64,000 nt of DNA. Origin: Veillonella sp. (GTDB taxonomy: Bacteria > Bacillota > Negativicutes > Veillonellales > Veillonellaceae). The position numbers were made by a program, and so were the translations under genes. The DNA is taken from NCBI RefSeq assembly GCF_015058545.1, contig NZ_SVCB01000073.1, positions 7,414-71,413 of the forward strand, written 5' to 3'. Position 1 is the first letter of the stretch, and every line of letters begins with the position of its first letter. The notes beneath the pieces are model-generated. The model was not told where the DNA came from and did not search any database. It was given only the letters and a program-made list of their open reading frames with translations. This document shows, piece by piece, positions 55,202 to 63,981 of the stretch.

Positions 55202-56209
55202 TCACTCCTGTTTAATCAATTCTAAGTTCATTGTGTGATTTACTCCATAGTCATGTACACAGTTTTTAATTAAGAACTGCCCTTCCATTCCTATGATAGG
55301 CTGATTGAACTTTAGTATTCGACCACTTCTAACTGAATCATCACCAAGCACTCTTACACTAAAGGTCTGCTTAATTTTATTTAGATTATCTAAATATTTT
55401 TTAGCCACTTGCATTGCTTTAGCTTTTTCTTTATCTTCAACTTTTTGTACTTTCTGCAATACACCAAATTGCTTGATACTATCAGCATCTTCTACATTGG
55501 CCAATACTTGCTCATTCTTTTCACTCGATGAAATAATAAGCACACGGTTTTTCATGTCTTGAATGGATTCAGTGTAGTTATAATCGCCTACAATGCCTGT
55601 TATGGCCACATCAAGCACCAAATCCTTATAATCTTCAATGAATAATTGACTACCTCGTACTTCAATCCGGTACTTATACCCAGTCTCTTCAGTAGCCTGT
55701 TTAAGAATATCCTTAATAACATCAGATACAGGTGTGCCCTCATACACCTTCTTAATTTTAGTATTGATGATAGGCACACTGCCTAATGGTACGCCATTCT
55801 TTTCACATACTTGCCTAATGGCCGTTGTACCGTCAATATCATTGTATTGTATCGATGTTTCCGACTTATTAAGGTAAAAGGCATAATCAAAGGCTGTATA
55901 GCTATATTTATTTATCCCTGACTTCTTACCGTCTACAATAATTCCTGTAAAAATCTGACGTAACTCTTGACTGATAACAGAATCATTAAAGCTTGTTCTA
56001 TTATTGTTCGCCACATCATTTGAAAATATCACCTTACCGCCCATAGCTAATTGGAGATTTGCCATATTAGCATCAAGCGGATTTGAAACCAAATCAAAGG
56101 TAAACTCTTGCCCAAGTGTATCAGTATTATCTGATAACCTGTAATTATTTGTGTATGCTGTAATTTCACGGTTATCATTTGCTACTACATTGGCATATTC
56201 TAATTTCAT
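55202..56209 (-). CDS. baseplate hub protein, XkdQ/gpD-like
   Basis: 335 residues from the ATG at 56209; an upstream GTG lies inside the previous stop context. Late-control-D/gp27-like layout: EFTFDLVSNPLDANM, then GTPVSDVIKDILKQATEETG, and a C-terminal region around KYLDNLNKIKQTFSVRVLG and GQFLIKNCVHDYG. It forms the cell-puncturing hub. Confidence 0.82.
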   Translation of the reverse strand: MKLEYANVVANDNREITAYTNNYRLSDNTDTLGQEFTFDLVSNPLDANMANLQLAMGGKVIFSNDVANNNRTSFNDSVISQELRQIFTGIIVDGKKSGINKYSYTAFDYAFYLNKSETSIQYNDIDGTTAIRQVCEKNGVPLGSVPIINTKIKKVYEGTPVSDVIKDILKQATEETGYKYRIEVRGSQLFIEDYKDLVLDVAITGIVGDYNYTESIQDMKNRVLIISSSEKNEQVLANVEDADSIKQFGVLQKVQKVEDKEKAKAMQVAKKYLDNLNKIKQTFSVRVLGDDSVRSGRILKFNQPIIGMEGQFLIKNCVHDYGVNHTMNLELIKQE

Positions 56210-56213
56210 ACTA

Positions 56214-56735
56214 TCACCCACTCAACGTATTATTATCACCGGTAGTACTGTTAATCGTTTGATTAACATAAGGATATTCAGTAAATTCAAGGCTTGCTTT
56301 ATAATCGCCTACCTTATCCTTGATAAAGTTTGCCTTGTTACATAAGCAAGCCATATTAAGCAATTCACTACCATCACTAAATGTTACGGCAATGCGTAAT
56401 ACTTGCCGTAATTCCATCCGCTGTGTAATAAATTCTTTTACCTCTTCTCCATCGCTTCCCCTTGGTCTCATAAATTTGTATTTATGATTCACCGGTAACA
56501 AAATATCATCTAGTGAATAGGTGCGTAATCCCATATAACCGGCTAGTAAAATATCACCTGTGGCACCATTGAATACTTCATTGTTCATTACATATTCAAC
56601 CTTTGGCAATGTAGCCGGCACCACAGGCAATACCACATTTTCATAGGTTAAATCATCATACAAAACAATATCCGCTTTACTTGGCCTATTTAAGTAATAT
56701 TCTAATTGGCTTAATATCATATTCAAAAATGGCAT
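56214..56735 (-). CDS. phage protein, XkdP-position, no LysM domain
   Basis: 173 residues, beta-rich. It stands between tape measure and hub, the place of XkdP, and contains FVTF-like and RMELRQVLRIAVTFSDGS strands. The LysM repeat common in XkdP is not visible. Assignment is positional. GAGGTGA precedes the ATG. Confidence 0.65.
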   Translation of the reverse strand: MPFLNMILSQLEYYLNRPSKADIVLYDDLTYENVVLPVVPATLPKVEYVMNNEVFNGATGDILLAGYMGLRTYSLDDILLPVNHKYKFMRPRGSDGEEVKEFITQRMELRQVLRIAVTFSDGSELLNMACLCNKANFIKDKVGDYKASLEFTEYPYVNQTINSTTGDNNTLSG

Positions 56736-56748
56736 TTACATCACCTCA

Positions 56749-58818
56749 TTACATATTACTCATTGCCAAACGAACTTTATCTGTAATATAACGGCCACAT
56801 TCATCCATGAACTGCTCGTTACCAATTACATTACCTTGAATTGTTATATTTACTTGTACGCCACCATTTCTACTAGCTGCACGCTTTACAGTTTCATCAT
56901 GAGGAATTATTTCTGAACCGCTTGGTAAGATAATTCCTTCACCTCTGTTGTTTTCATTGACGTACGTACTACCACCTTGCCAATAACTTGTACCGGTAGC
57001 ATTATGTTTTTCATCATCACCACCAAATACAAAGTTCTTAACTTTCCTTAATCCATCACCAATAGTACTAATCTTTTCGCTAATGCTACCCAAGATAATA
57101 TCAGCAAAAGATTTAATGGTTTCAAAATAGCCATTAAAAATACCAACTAGCCCTGAAAGTGCTTGGTCCCAATTGCCAGTAAATACACCGGTAATAAAAT
57201 CTATAATGCCTTGGAAAATCTGTGCAACTCCATCAATTACACCGCTAAACTGTCCAATAAATCCGGCTACCGCTTCAGCTGCTGCTTCATACATTATATT
57301 CACAAAACCAAATACTGCATTAACGCCTAACATTATTGCATCACTAATGGCTTGTCCTAAATTGGCAAACCAATTAATTGCATCACTAACAGCGGTTGTA
57401 ATGGCCGTGCCTAAATCCACAAACCATTGAATTACACTTTCAATAGCATTAGATACATATTGCTCAATCGCCAATCCTAAATCAATAAACCATTGTTTAA
57501 CCTTTTCAATCACGGCACCGCAATATTGGCCAAAAGAAATAACTGCTGCCTTTACCTCGTCCCAGTGCATCACCAAAGCTACAATCAGTGCTACCAATGT
57601 AGCAATACCAATAGCAACTAATACAATCGGATTAGCCGCCATTACTGCATTAAATGCAGCCATACCAACCTGTGCCCCTTGCATTGCCGTCTTAATTAAC
57701 TTAAACCATGTAACTACTTTGGTAATCACGTTAAAGGCTACAAATCCGGCTACAATACCGGAAAGAATTGGAATAATATAATCAGCATATTTACCAAAGA
57801 ATGCCACCGCTTCACCTAACGCCCTGAATGCCATTACCGCAATCTCCAAAGCCTTAGATAATCCATTGGCCAAAGCATCACCATTGGCTGCAAACCATGT
57901 TGTCATACCGTCCATCACTGATGCAACTTGCTCAAATATGCCCTTCATTTTCGTTCTTACGATAGGCAATATCTCAGCAAACACACCAATAAATTTAGTC
58001 TTAATTGGTAACAACAGCATGCCCAAATCTTTGGCCATTGCACCGTACTGCATCTGTGCTTTCTTTTGTTTGCCAATATCCGTTTCAGCCATTGCTTTAT
58101 TTACGCCACCAACGTTATTTTTTAAGACATTAGCAATAACTGATGCTCTTTGCATGGCATTACCGTTCTTAATCATTTCCGCTTCAGTTTCTGACATTGT
58201 GATGCCTACACGGCTTAATGCACTTGCATTACCACCCATTGCTTTACCAATCATATTAGCAATGCCTACTGCATCTTCTCCTGTGGCGTTTAAGCCTTTT
58301 TGTTGCACTAATAAGTCCGCCATACCATCAGAAAGCATTGAAATCTGCTGTTCGTTCAACTGAAATGTAGCTAACTGTTGCATACCGTTAAGTATTACAC
58401 CTTTTCCAACTACACCAACCTTAGAAAGGCCTGCAGCATAATCATTTAATGCAGCCTGTGCTTCTTTATATCCATCCGGCCCTCTTGCTTTGATTGATTC
58501 TACATTCTGTAAAATCGCTCCTAACTTAGTTTGTACCTCAATTTCTGATTCAGCGGATGCAATCGCTTTATTGGCGTATGCTGTAATAGCACCTACTGAC
58601 AGAAACGAACTCAGGCCGGCTAATTTAATTCCTAATTTACCAATGCTATTAGTAATGCTTAGAAATCTATTATTTACGCCTGAGCCAAAACTAGATAGCC
58701 TATTGCTTGCCTTTTGGATTTGCCGTTGCATTTGTTGAGTGGCTTCTACTGGCTTTTTTAACGGTGCCGTAAATTTATCTACTAATGACAACAGTACGTT
58801 AATATTTTTACTTGCCAT
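56749..58818 (-). CDS. phage tail tape measure protein
   Basis: 689 residues. The N-terminus is a coiled-coil region (VEATQQMQRQIQKASNRLSS), followed by Ala/Gly-rich helices, a hydrophobic centre (IIPILSGIVAGFVAF, ANPIVLVAIGIATLVALIVAL) and amphipathic repeats with IQWFVDLG / INWFANLG. It ends in a beta-rich region with VQVNITIQGNVIG. It sets tail length. Its start overlaps the frameshifted end of the chaperone gene by 11 bases. Confidence 0.9.
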   Translation of the reverse strand: MASKNINVLLSLVDKFTAPLKKPVEATQQMQRQIQKASNRLSSFGSGVNNRFLSITNSIGKLGIKLAGLSSFLSVGAITAYANKAIASAESEIEVQTKLGAILQNVESIKARGPDGYKEAQAALNDYAAGLSKVGVVGKGVILNGMQQLATFQLNEQQISMLSDGMADLLVQQKGLNATGEDAVGIANMIGKAMGGNASALSRVGITMSETEAEMIKNGNAMQRASVIANVLKNNVGGVNKAMAETDIGKQKKAQMQYGAMAKDLGMLLLPIKTKFIGVFAEILPIVRTKMKGIFEQVASVMDGMTTWFAANGDALANGLSKALEIAVMAFRALGEAVAFFGKYADYIIPILSGIVAGFVAFNVITKVVTWFKLIKTAMQGAQVGMAAFNAVMAANPIVLVAIGIATLVALIVALVMHWDEVKAAVISFGQYCGAVIEKVKQWFIDLGLAIEQYVSNAIESVIQWFVDLGTAITTAVSDAINWFANLGQAISDAIMLGVNAVFGFVNIMYEAAAEAVAGFIGQFSGVIDGVAQIFQGIIDFITGVFTGNWDQALSGLVGIFNGYFETIKSFADIILGSISEKISTIGDGLRKVKNFVFGGDDEKHNATGTSYWQGGSTYVNENNRGEGIILPSGSEIIPHDETVKRAASRNGGVQVNITIQGNVIGNEQFMDECGRYITDKVRLAMSNM

Positions 58819-59355
58819 TTATGCCCTCCCACATTTCTTTTTCTTCCTCTATATCTGCATCCATACACGATTTTAAAAAAATAAACTCCAAATCATTCAT
58901 ATTCAATAAATCGTCTAGTTTATGGCCGTGCCTAAGATAATACCTATATACCCTTAATTCTGAATCGTCTCTGACTGCTTTTTTAAGTTTTCACTAAACC
59001 CATTAAATGAATCACCATAAAATTCTAGAATAGCGGTGCCAATATGAGTAATCTCATCAAAATTATCATTCAAAATTTTTAAAACAATATCTGTAGGCTC
59101 TGCACATCCATATTTATCTTGTAAAGTCTTATCATGCAAAATTGGCGTGCATTTATAAATTAAATCCGTTAAAATTGATAGCTGTTCACTTAATCCACTA
59201 GCGTTCCCCATGTTCTCAACAATTCGCAATACAGTAGGCAATGGCTGTTTTACAATAGTCAATGTGCCACCTAACGTTTTTACCTCAACTTCTTTGCTCT
59301 GAAATCCATCATTTAGTTTACGATTCAATAAATCTTCTAATGTTAATTTCTTCAT
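58808..59355 (-). CDS. tail assembly chaperone, -1 frameshift product (gpGT-type)
   Basis: The zero frame runs from 59355 and stops at 58954. At 58984-58978 the codons TTA AAA AAG form a correctly phased A AAA AAG slippery heptamer. After a -1 slip the frame stays open for 56 more residues (AVRDDSELRVYRYYLRHGH, then LDDLLNMNDLEFIFLKS, MDADIEEEKEMWEGIN) to a stop at 58808, inside the tape-measure gene. This is the layout of the conserved frameshift in long-tailed phages, giving about 182 residues in total. No downstream stem-loop was checked. Confidence 0.82.
58954..59355 (-). CDS. tail assembly chaperone, short form (XkdN-like)
   Basis: 133 residues. KKLTLEDLLNRKLNDGFQSK opens a sequence of XkdN type placed between tube and tape measure. 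The short form is the unshifted product and should outnumber the long form. GAGGAG lies before the ATG. Confidence 0.85.
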   Translation of the reverse strand: MKKLTLEDLLNRKLNDGFQSKEVEVKTLGGTLTIVKQPLPTVLRIVENMGNASGLSEQLSILTDLIYKCTPILHDKTLQDKYGCAEPTDIVLKILNDNFDEITHIGTAILEFYGDSFNGFSENLKKQSETIQN

Positions 59356-59409
59356 TTTCTTGCTCCTCTAAATAAAAGAGAGGGTACGTTATGTACCCTC
59401 TTATCTTTA

Positions 59410-59841
59410 CTAAATAATCATATCCAAGAAGTTATAATCTGCAGCCTTAAATGGTACACTAACTTCACCAATTTTCTTATTTTCAAATTGAGCTAATGCA
59501 ACTTCATCTAATGTAACGCCTAAGAGTTCAACACGCTCTGCACCATTACTATCAGGATCATCTAAGGCTGTTACAATTTTAATATCCGGAATCTGTAATG
59601 TTTTAGCACCGGTAGCAATTTTTGCTTGAATTTTACTATCAACCTTATGCATTACTACTGTTCCGGCAATAGAATAACCTACCAACCGCTGATAAGTACC
59701 GCCTTCCCCCTGAATGCTCACTTCTTCATAAATCAAGGTTAACTTAGCTTCAAAGGATTTAACTTCAGATAAAAGTTCGCCATCAAGCCAGCTTTTACCA
59801 AAGTTCCCACGGATAATTTTATTATGTACAACTGTATCCAT
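59410..59841 (-). CDS. phage tail tube protein (XkdM-like)
   Basis: 143 residues, beta-rich. MDTVVHNKIIRGNFGKSW at the start, then EVKSFEAKLTLIYEEVSIQG, VVMHKVDSKI and EVSVPFKAADYNFLD at the end, as in XkdM-type tubes of contractile tails. It follows the sheath gene by 11 bases. Confidence 0.88.
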   Translation of the reverse strand: MDTVVHNKIIRGNFGKSWLDGELLSEVKSFEAKLTLIYEEVSIQGEGGTYQRLVGYSIAGTVVMHKVDSKIQAKIATGAKTLQIPDIKIVTALDDPDSNGAERVELLGVTLDEVALAQFENKKIGEVSVPFKAADYNFLDMII

Positions 59842-59852
59842 ACTCTTTCTCC

Positions 59853-60956
59853 TTATTCCATAGCAATTTTAAAATGTAAATCTTCTACCGCATCAAGGAT
59901 TTTGATATTACCGGCTAAGAAGATAAAAGATTTAAACGTACGTTTTTTTACTGTTGCTTCATCCCAATCCTCTGCTTCAGTCTTACCAATCGCTAACCAT
60001 GCTTTCCGTTGTGCTTCCACATCGATATAAGCAATATTATTAAATTCCTCATCAAGAATTTCACCGGCTTCAATCGATGTAAGAGTTAAGAAATATGTGT
60101 TTACTGCACTAATAAATAAGTACTGATTATTCAAGCGGTTTTTATACTTGCCTACCCAGTTATTTTTAAAAGTACTGTAAATATCTTCTAAGATAATATC
60201 CATTGATTCAACAATAATAATTTTGCTCATATCCTTTGTTTCAGTAGAAGTATATGTTGTTAAGCTATTAACGCCACGGTTAATTTTTACCGTTTCATCA
60301 TCATCTTGGAATAATACCAAATAGCCTTTATCAATCCATGCATCAATGGTATTTTCATCATCATCAATAAAGCTTTCATCTACACTCGAAATATCCTCTA
60401 ATTCATAGAAGGTACAACTACGGTTCATTGGCAAGTTAGCTAGTAACGATGTTAAACGTGGTAAATATTCAGCCATTGGCACATTTCGTTTTTCATCGAT
60501 GCCATATACACTATCATTTCTTACGTTGATTAAGTGCATATCATCGGCTACCGTTACATTATGCAATACGGCCTTATATTTCTTCCCTTTAGATTTAGCA
60601 TTACGGCTTTTAACATAACTAGCTAAATCCTTTTGGAAATCATCGATTGTTGTACATACATAGTTAAATTTAACCTTATCAATCAACTTCTTAACATCAG
60701 CGAATTCTTCAGTAGTGGATGGCACGTGAACTACACGCAATTTAAAAACATCAACATAAAAGCAGCGTTTCAAAATTTCAATATTCGCATCACTATATTT
60801 ATCCTTTGTAATATCCGCTTCATACTTAAATAAATCAATACCGGCTTCAGGCCGTGTATCATCCTTTAAAATAACAAGAGTTACCCCTCGTTGACTACGT
60901 TTAATAGCCGTAATCGCCTTTTGGATAAAAATAATCTCAATTGTAGGCTGTCCCAT
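59853..60956 (-). CDS. phage tail sheath protein (XkdK-like)
   Basis: 367 residues. QPTIEIIFIQKAITAIKRSQ is the usual sheath start, and the C-terminal region with AEDWDEATVKKRTFKSFIFL and NIKILDAVEDLHFKIAM matches the conserved sheath end. It shows the tail is contractile (myovirus type or a phage-tail particle). Confidence 0.9.
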   Translation of the reverse strand: MGQPTIEIIFIQKAITAIKRSQRGVTLVILKDDTRPEAGIDLFKYEADITKDKYSDANIEILKRCFYVDVFKLRVVHVPSTTEEFADVKKLIDKVKFNYVCTTIDDFQKDLASYVKSRNAKSKGKKYKAVLHNVTVADDMHLINVRNDSVYGIDEKRNVPMAEYLPRLTSLLANLPMNRSCTFYELEDISSVDESFIDDDENTIDAWIDKGYLVLFQDDDETVKINRGVNSLTTYTSTETKDMSKIIIVESMDIILEDIYSTFKNNWVGKYKNRLNNQYLFISAVNTYFLTLTSIEAGEILDEEFNNIAYIDVEAQRKAWLAIGKTEAEDWDEATVKKRTFKSFIFLAGNIKILDAVEDLHFKIAME

Positions 60957-60972
60957 GCTATTACCTCACTTT

Positions 60973-61407
60973 CTACTTAATATTTACTACAAGTTCTTCA
61001 ATCATTGGTTCATCACCCTTATCAGGAATACGTTGTACCGCCAATACATCAAATGTTGTATGCAATACTTTGTCTTCCTTGTTAATGAAGTGTGTAACCT
61101 CATCAAATGTGATGCCAAAACCTTCTTCTGTTTCAATTCGCCCACTAAAAAGCTCTCTTAACTTTTGGCGAACTTCTAACAGTTCTTTAAATCCAATCTT
61201 GCTTTCTGTAGCAAAATAATAGAGTTCTAAGTGGTATGTATCGTAATAGTATTCAGTAGTTAATTCACTATCATCAATTTCATCTACATCAATAAAAAAA
61301 GAAGGCCTATCAAAGCCTTCTTCTAAATCACGATCATTCACTTTTACGTTTAAAATATTTCTGACATTAACGGTTAACGCCTTAATAATTTGTGCTGTGC
61401 CAATCAT
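60973..61407 (-). CDS. phage tail terminator-family protein
   Basis: 144 residues. IIKALTVNVRNILNVKVNDR at the N-terminus and VDEIDDSELTTEYYYDTYHL resemble the tail-terminator/minor-tail family between connector and sheath genes. It overlaps the upstream gene by 4 bases. The assignment rests on place and general pattern. Confidence 0.72.
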   Translation of the reverse strand: MIGTAQIIKALTVNVRNILNVKVNDRDLEEGFDRPSFFIDVDEIDDSELTTEYYYDTYHLELYYFATESKIGFKELLEVRQKLRELFSGRIETEEGFGITFDEVTHFINKEDKVLHTTFDVLAVQRIPDKGDEPMIEELVVNIK

Positions 61408-61889
61408 TTCAACCCACTTTCTAAAAGTTCATCAATGAATGCATCTGCCATATCACTGTACTCATTAGCAAACTTTCTAGCAGCTTTACCCATGCTATTA
61501 CGCCCCGGCACCCATTTCATTTTATTTGGTTTGACTGCATTAGTTTTATGCCCATGTTCAAACAGATGAGCGTGTGGAGCTTTATTTTTTACCCTGACTT
61601 GATACTCATTGCCTTGATAAATATAAGCACTTCCTCTTTGTAGGCTCCCTACTAAATCAATTCGTTTACGCTTTCCATTCACGGTTTTATATCTTGCTTT
61701 ACCGTAAATTGTTTTTTTATTACTATCTTTGGCCAAATCATCCTTATATTGCTCTCTAGCCAATTTCAATTGCCTGTTACCGGCTCGTTGCATAAAGTTT
61801 TTAGTTTTTCGTGGGAATTGCTCTTGGCCAAGCCTAAGTAATTCTTTAGAAAATTCAACCAACTCATCAGCTGACATATTACCGCTCAT
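61404..61889 (-). CDS. HK97 gp10-like head-tail protein (XkdI-like)
   Basis: 161 residues, basic. RAGNRQLKLAREQYKDDLAK, then LVGSLQRGSAYIYQGNEYQV and the highly typical APHAHLFEHGHKTN segment of HK97-gp10 family proteins. GAGGTGA precedes the ATG, with a 4-base overlap on both sides. Confidence 0.87.
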   Translation of the reverse strand: MSGNMSADELVEFSKELLRLGQEQFPRKTKNFMQRAGNRQLKLAREQYKDDLAKDSNKKTIYGKARYKTVNGKRKRIDLVGSLQRGSAYIYQGNEYQVRVKNKAPHAHLFEHGHKTNAVKPNKMKWVPGRNSMGKAARKFANEYSDMADAFIDELLESGLK

Positions 61890-62230
61890 ATTTTCACCTC
61901 ACAGAATATTTCAAGCCGTTCTTTATTTAAGTATGGATCTAGAATGTATAAGATATCGTATCTCTGACCTTCAATAACAAGCCACATATCCGGCTGAATA
62001 TCATCACGATACCTTATTACAATCTTATGTGTAGTCCTTGATAGTGTTGTATCAGCCATACGGCCACTCAATAAACTACCTGTTTGAGGAATAACGGCAC
62101 AATATACATTGCCAATTAATGTTGGTACAATCGGATATTGCCCTAATTCATCCATTTCACTAGATTCTACATTGTGCCATAGTTCAGCTATATGTTGTAG
62201 CATGCTGCTTAAATGCCCTTTTCTATACAT
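61886..62230 (-). CDS. phage head-tail connector/closure protein (XkdH-like)
   Basis: 114 residues from the ATG at 62230, which has GAGGGGGG 6 bases upstream. TTHKIVIRYRDDIQPDMWLV and GQRYDILYILDPYL are the typical head-closure strands, and the protein is of the usual size for this family. Confidence 0.78.
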   Translation of the reverse strand: MYRKGHLSSMLQHIAELWHNVESSEMDELGQYPIVPTLIGNVYCAVIPQTGSLLSGRMADTTLSRTTHKIVIRYRDDIQPDMWLVIEGQRYDILYILDPYLNKERLEIFCEVKI

Positions 62231-62243
62231 ATAACTACCCCCC

Positions 62244-62537
62244 TCAAATAAGATTTTTAGAGTATGCACTCAAAATTTGAAGTGTTGTTGGATTGATATT
62301 AGCTACTTCAGATACTGTAAACTGCCGCAAATCGTAAAATTCAGCACATAACGCTAATACTGCTAATGGCATATCTTCATAAGCATCTAGTTCTTCAATG
62401 CTAAGTCCTGTATAGGATGCACAGAATCTTTTAGCACCATTCAAAGCCATATCAACAACTTCACAATCCATATCGCTTACTAAATCTACACGGATAAAAC
62501 TTGCAACCTTTTCTACAGTTAAATCACTAACCTTCAC
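62244..62537 (-). CDS. phage gp6-like head-tail connector
   Basis: 97 residues, helical: VSDLTVEKVASFIRVDL, FCASYTGLSIEELDAYEDMP and the final LSAYSKNLI. This matches gp6/gp15-type connectors that ring the portal. It overlaps the upstream gene by 11 bases. Confidence 0.82.
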   Translation of the reverse strand: MKVSDLTVEKVASFIRVDLVSDMDCEVVDMALNGAKRFCASYTGLSIEELDAYEDMPLAVLALCAEFYDLRQFTVSEVANINPTTLQILSAYSKNLI

Positions 62538-62781
62538 TGGCCTTACGTCCTCTCCTTGTTTTCTTTACAGGTTCTTCTTCAGGCTCATCAACCGGTTCTT
62601 CTTCAATCGGTTCATTTACCGCTTCTTCCTCTGCCGGCTCAATCACCGCATCAGTTTCTAAAGGCTCAATATACCCTGCATTGAGTAAATCCTCTGCCCA
62701 ATCCTGATTGATTATCTCTATTTCAGCATCTAGCGGTGCTGAAATCACACCGCTAAACCCTACCAACACTTTATATTTCAT
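62527..62781 (-). CDS. small phage protein with acidic and basic tail
   Basis: 84 residues. The first 45 form a small domain (VLVGFSGVISAPLDAEIEII), then a Glu/Pro-rich stretch and a basic end (KKTRRGRKASEG). Similar small proteins often follow the capsid gene in PBSX-type phages; function is unknown. It starts one base after the capsid stop. Confidence 0.68.
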   Translation of the reverse strand: MKYKVLVGFSGVISAPLDAEIEIINQDWAEDLLNAGYIEPLETDAVIEPAEEEAVNEPIEEEPVDEPEEEPVKKTRRGRKASEG

Positions 62782-62782
62782 A

Positions 62783-63937
62783 CTATGCCCCTACTTTTAA
62801 TACACCAAAGCTTTCAGGCTGAATAATCTTACTATCCGCTTCAATCCATCCGATTACCCCTACAGCATGTTCATCTGCATATTTTTCCTGTAATACTTGA
62901 ATTTCCACAGTATCTTTTACTAATTTTGTAGCCAACCCTTTAAAGTTACCAAATACTGCAATTGCATTACCGGCTGCCAATTCTGGCATTGCATCGGATT
63001 CATAGATAGGATTACCAAGCAATGTGTAAGAATATCCATTTCGAATATCGCCATTAAGCAGATAACGGCCATCTTTATCCTTCAATTTGGCAATTGTTTT
63101 AAAAGTATTTGGATTAACCACCCATACACCATTAGTACGTAAACGCTGAGGAACTTGCAATTGTGTATCAATCAAATCATCAGCAGTAATGGCCACACCG
63201 GATGCTGTAGTTACTACTTGTTTAGAGTTTAATACACCTTCCATTTTTCCTGTTGTACCATTAAGGAATTCCTGTTCTAAGAATTCTGCAATGGCTTCAG
63301 ATACTTTAACAATTACATAATTAACAATATCAAACTCACTATTGTTTACTAAGGATTTAGATACCTTTGCCAAAGCTCCAGAAGTAAAACCTTCCAAAGT
63401 TTTAGATGTAAATGTACCTGCACTTGCAACTAATGCCTTAAATTCCTCTGCATAACCACATTGAATTTTGCCATTGGTTTCATCATAAACAGGGAATACT
63501 AATTTACCTTTCAAATCATAAGAATCAGATAATTCATAAATTGGTGCAATGTTTTTTACCGTTTCAATAATTTTATTGGCAATAGTCTGCGGAATAACCG
63601 CCCCATTTGTACCTTTTTCAAAATTTACGGCTGCACGTGTTTCAACATCGTTATAATCTAATTGACCAGTACGGATAAAAGCAGCAAAAGCACGTTTTTC
63701 CAATTCTGCAGTATCTACTTTAGCTTCCTTATTTTCTTCTTCTACTTTCCACATAGAACGTTCTTCTAATCCAATTTTCAAAGTAGTATCAATTGCTTTA
63801 ACTTCTGCATTGTAGGCATCAAATTGTTTTACTTCTTCCTCATTCAATGCACGTGTTTCAGTATCTGCTTTACTAACCATTTCATTCATTTTTTCTACCA
63901 ATTCATTGCGTTTTTCAATCAATTTCTTAAATTTCAT
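62783..63937 (-). CDS. phage major capsid protein, HK97 fold
   Basis: 384 residues from the ATG at 63937, which has AGGAG 8 bases upstream. The N-terminal 100 residues are a coiled-coil delta domain (FKKLIEKRNELVEKMNEMV), probably removed by a protease encoded outside the window. The rest is the HK97 fold: GAVIPQTIANKIIETVKN, VSKSLVNNSEFDIVNYVI, WVVNPNTFKTIAKLKDKDGR, and a closing EADSKIIQPESFGVLKVGA. Confidence 0.93.
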   Translation of the reverse strand: MKFKKLIEKRNELVEKMNEMVSKADTETRALNEEEVKQFDAYNAEVKAIDTTLKIGLEERSMWKVEEENKEAKVDTAELEKRAFAAFIRTGQLDYNDVETRAAVNFEKGTNGAVIPQTIANKIIETVKNIAPIYELSDSYDLKGKLVFPVYDETNGKIQCGYAEEFKALVASAGTFTSKTLEGFTSGALAKVSKSLVNNSEFDIVNYVIVKVSEAIAEFLEQEFLNGTTGKMEGVLNSKQVVTTASGVAITADDLIDTQLQVPQRLRTNGVWVVNPNTFKTIAKLKDKDGRYLLNGDIRNGYSYTLLGNPIYESDAMPELAAGNAIAVFGNFKGLATKLVKDTVEIQVLQEKYADEHAVGVIGWIEADSKIIQPESFGVLKVGA

Positions 63938-63961
63938 TATTGTTCTCCTTTGCAATAAAAA

Positions 63962-63981
63962 AGCACTCATTATTGAGTGCT
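63962..63981 (-). terminator. hairpin with U-run just upstream of the capsid gene
   Basis: AGCACTCA, loop of 4, TGAGTGCT, then TTTTTT on the minus strand and the capsid ribosome-binding site 8 bases later. It may act as a terminator or attenuator, or may separate the capsid message from the upstream gene. Confidence 0.6.

Noticed and set aside
57866..58363. 165-codon plus-strand frame opposite the tape measure gene
   Set aside because: Antisense to the tape-measure repeats; its hydrophobic composition follows from them.
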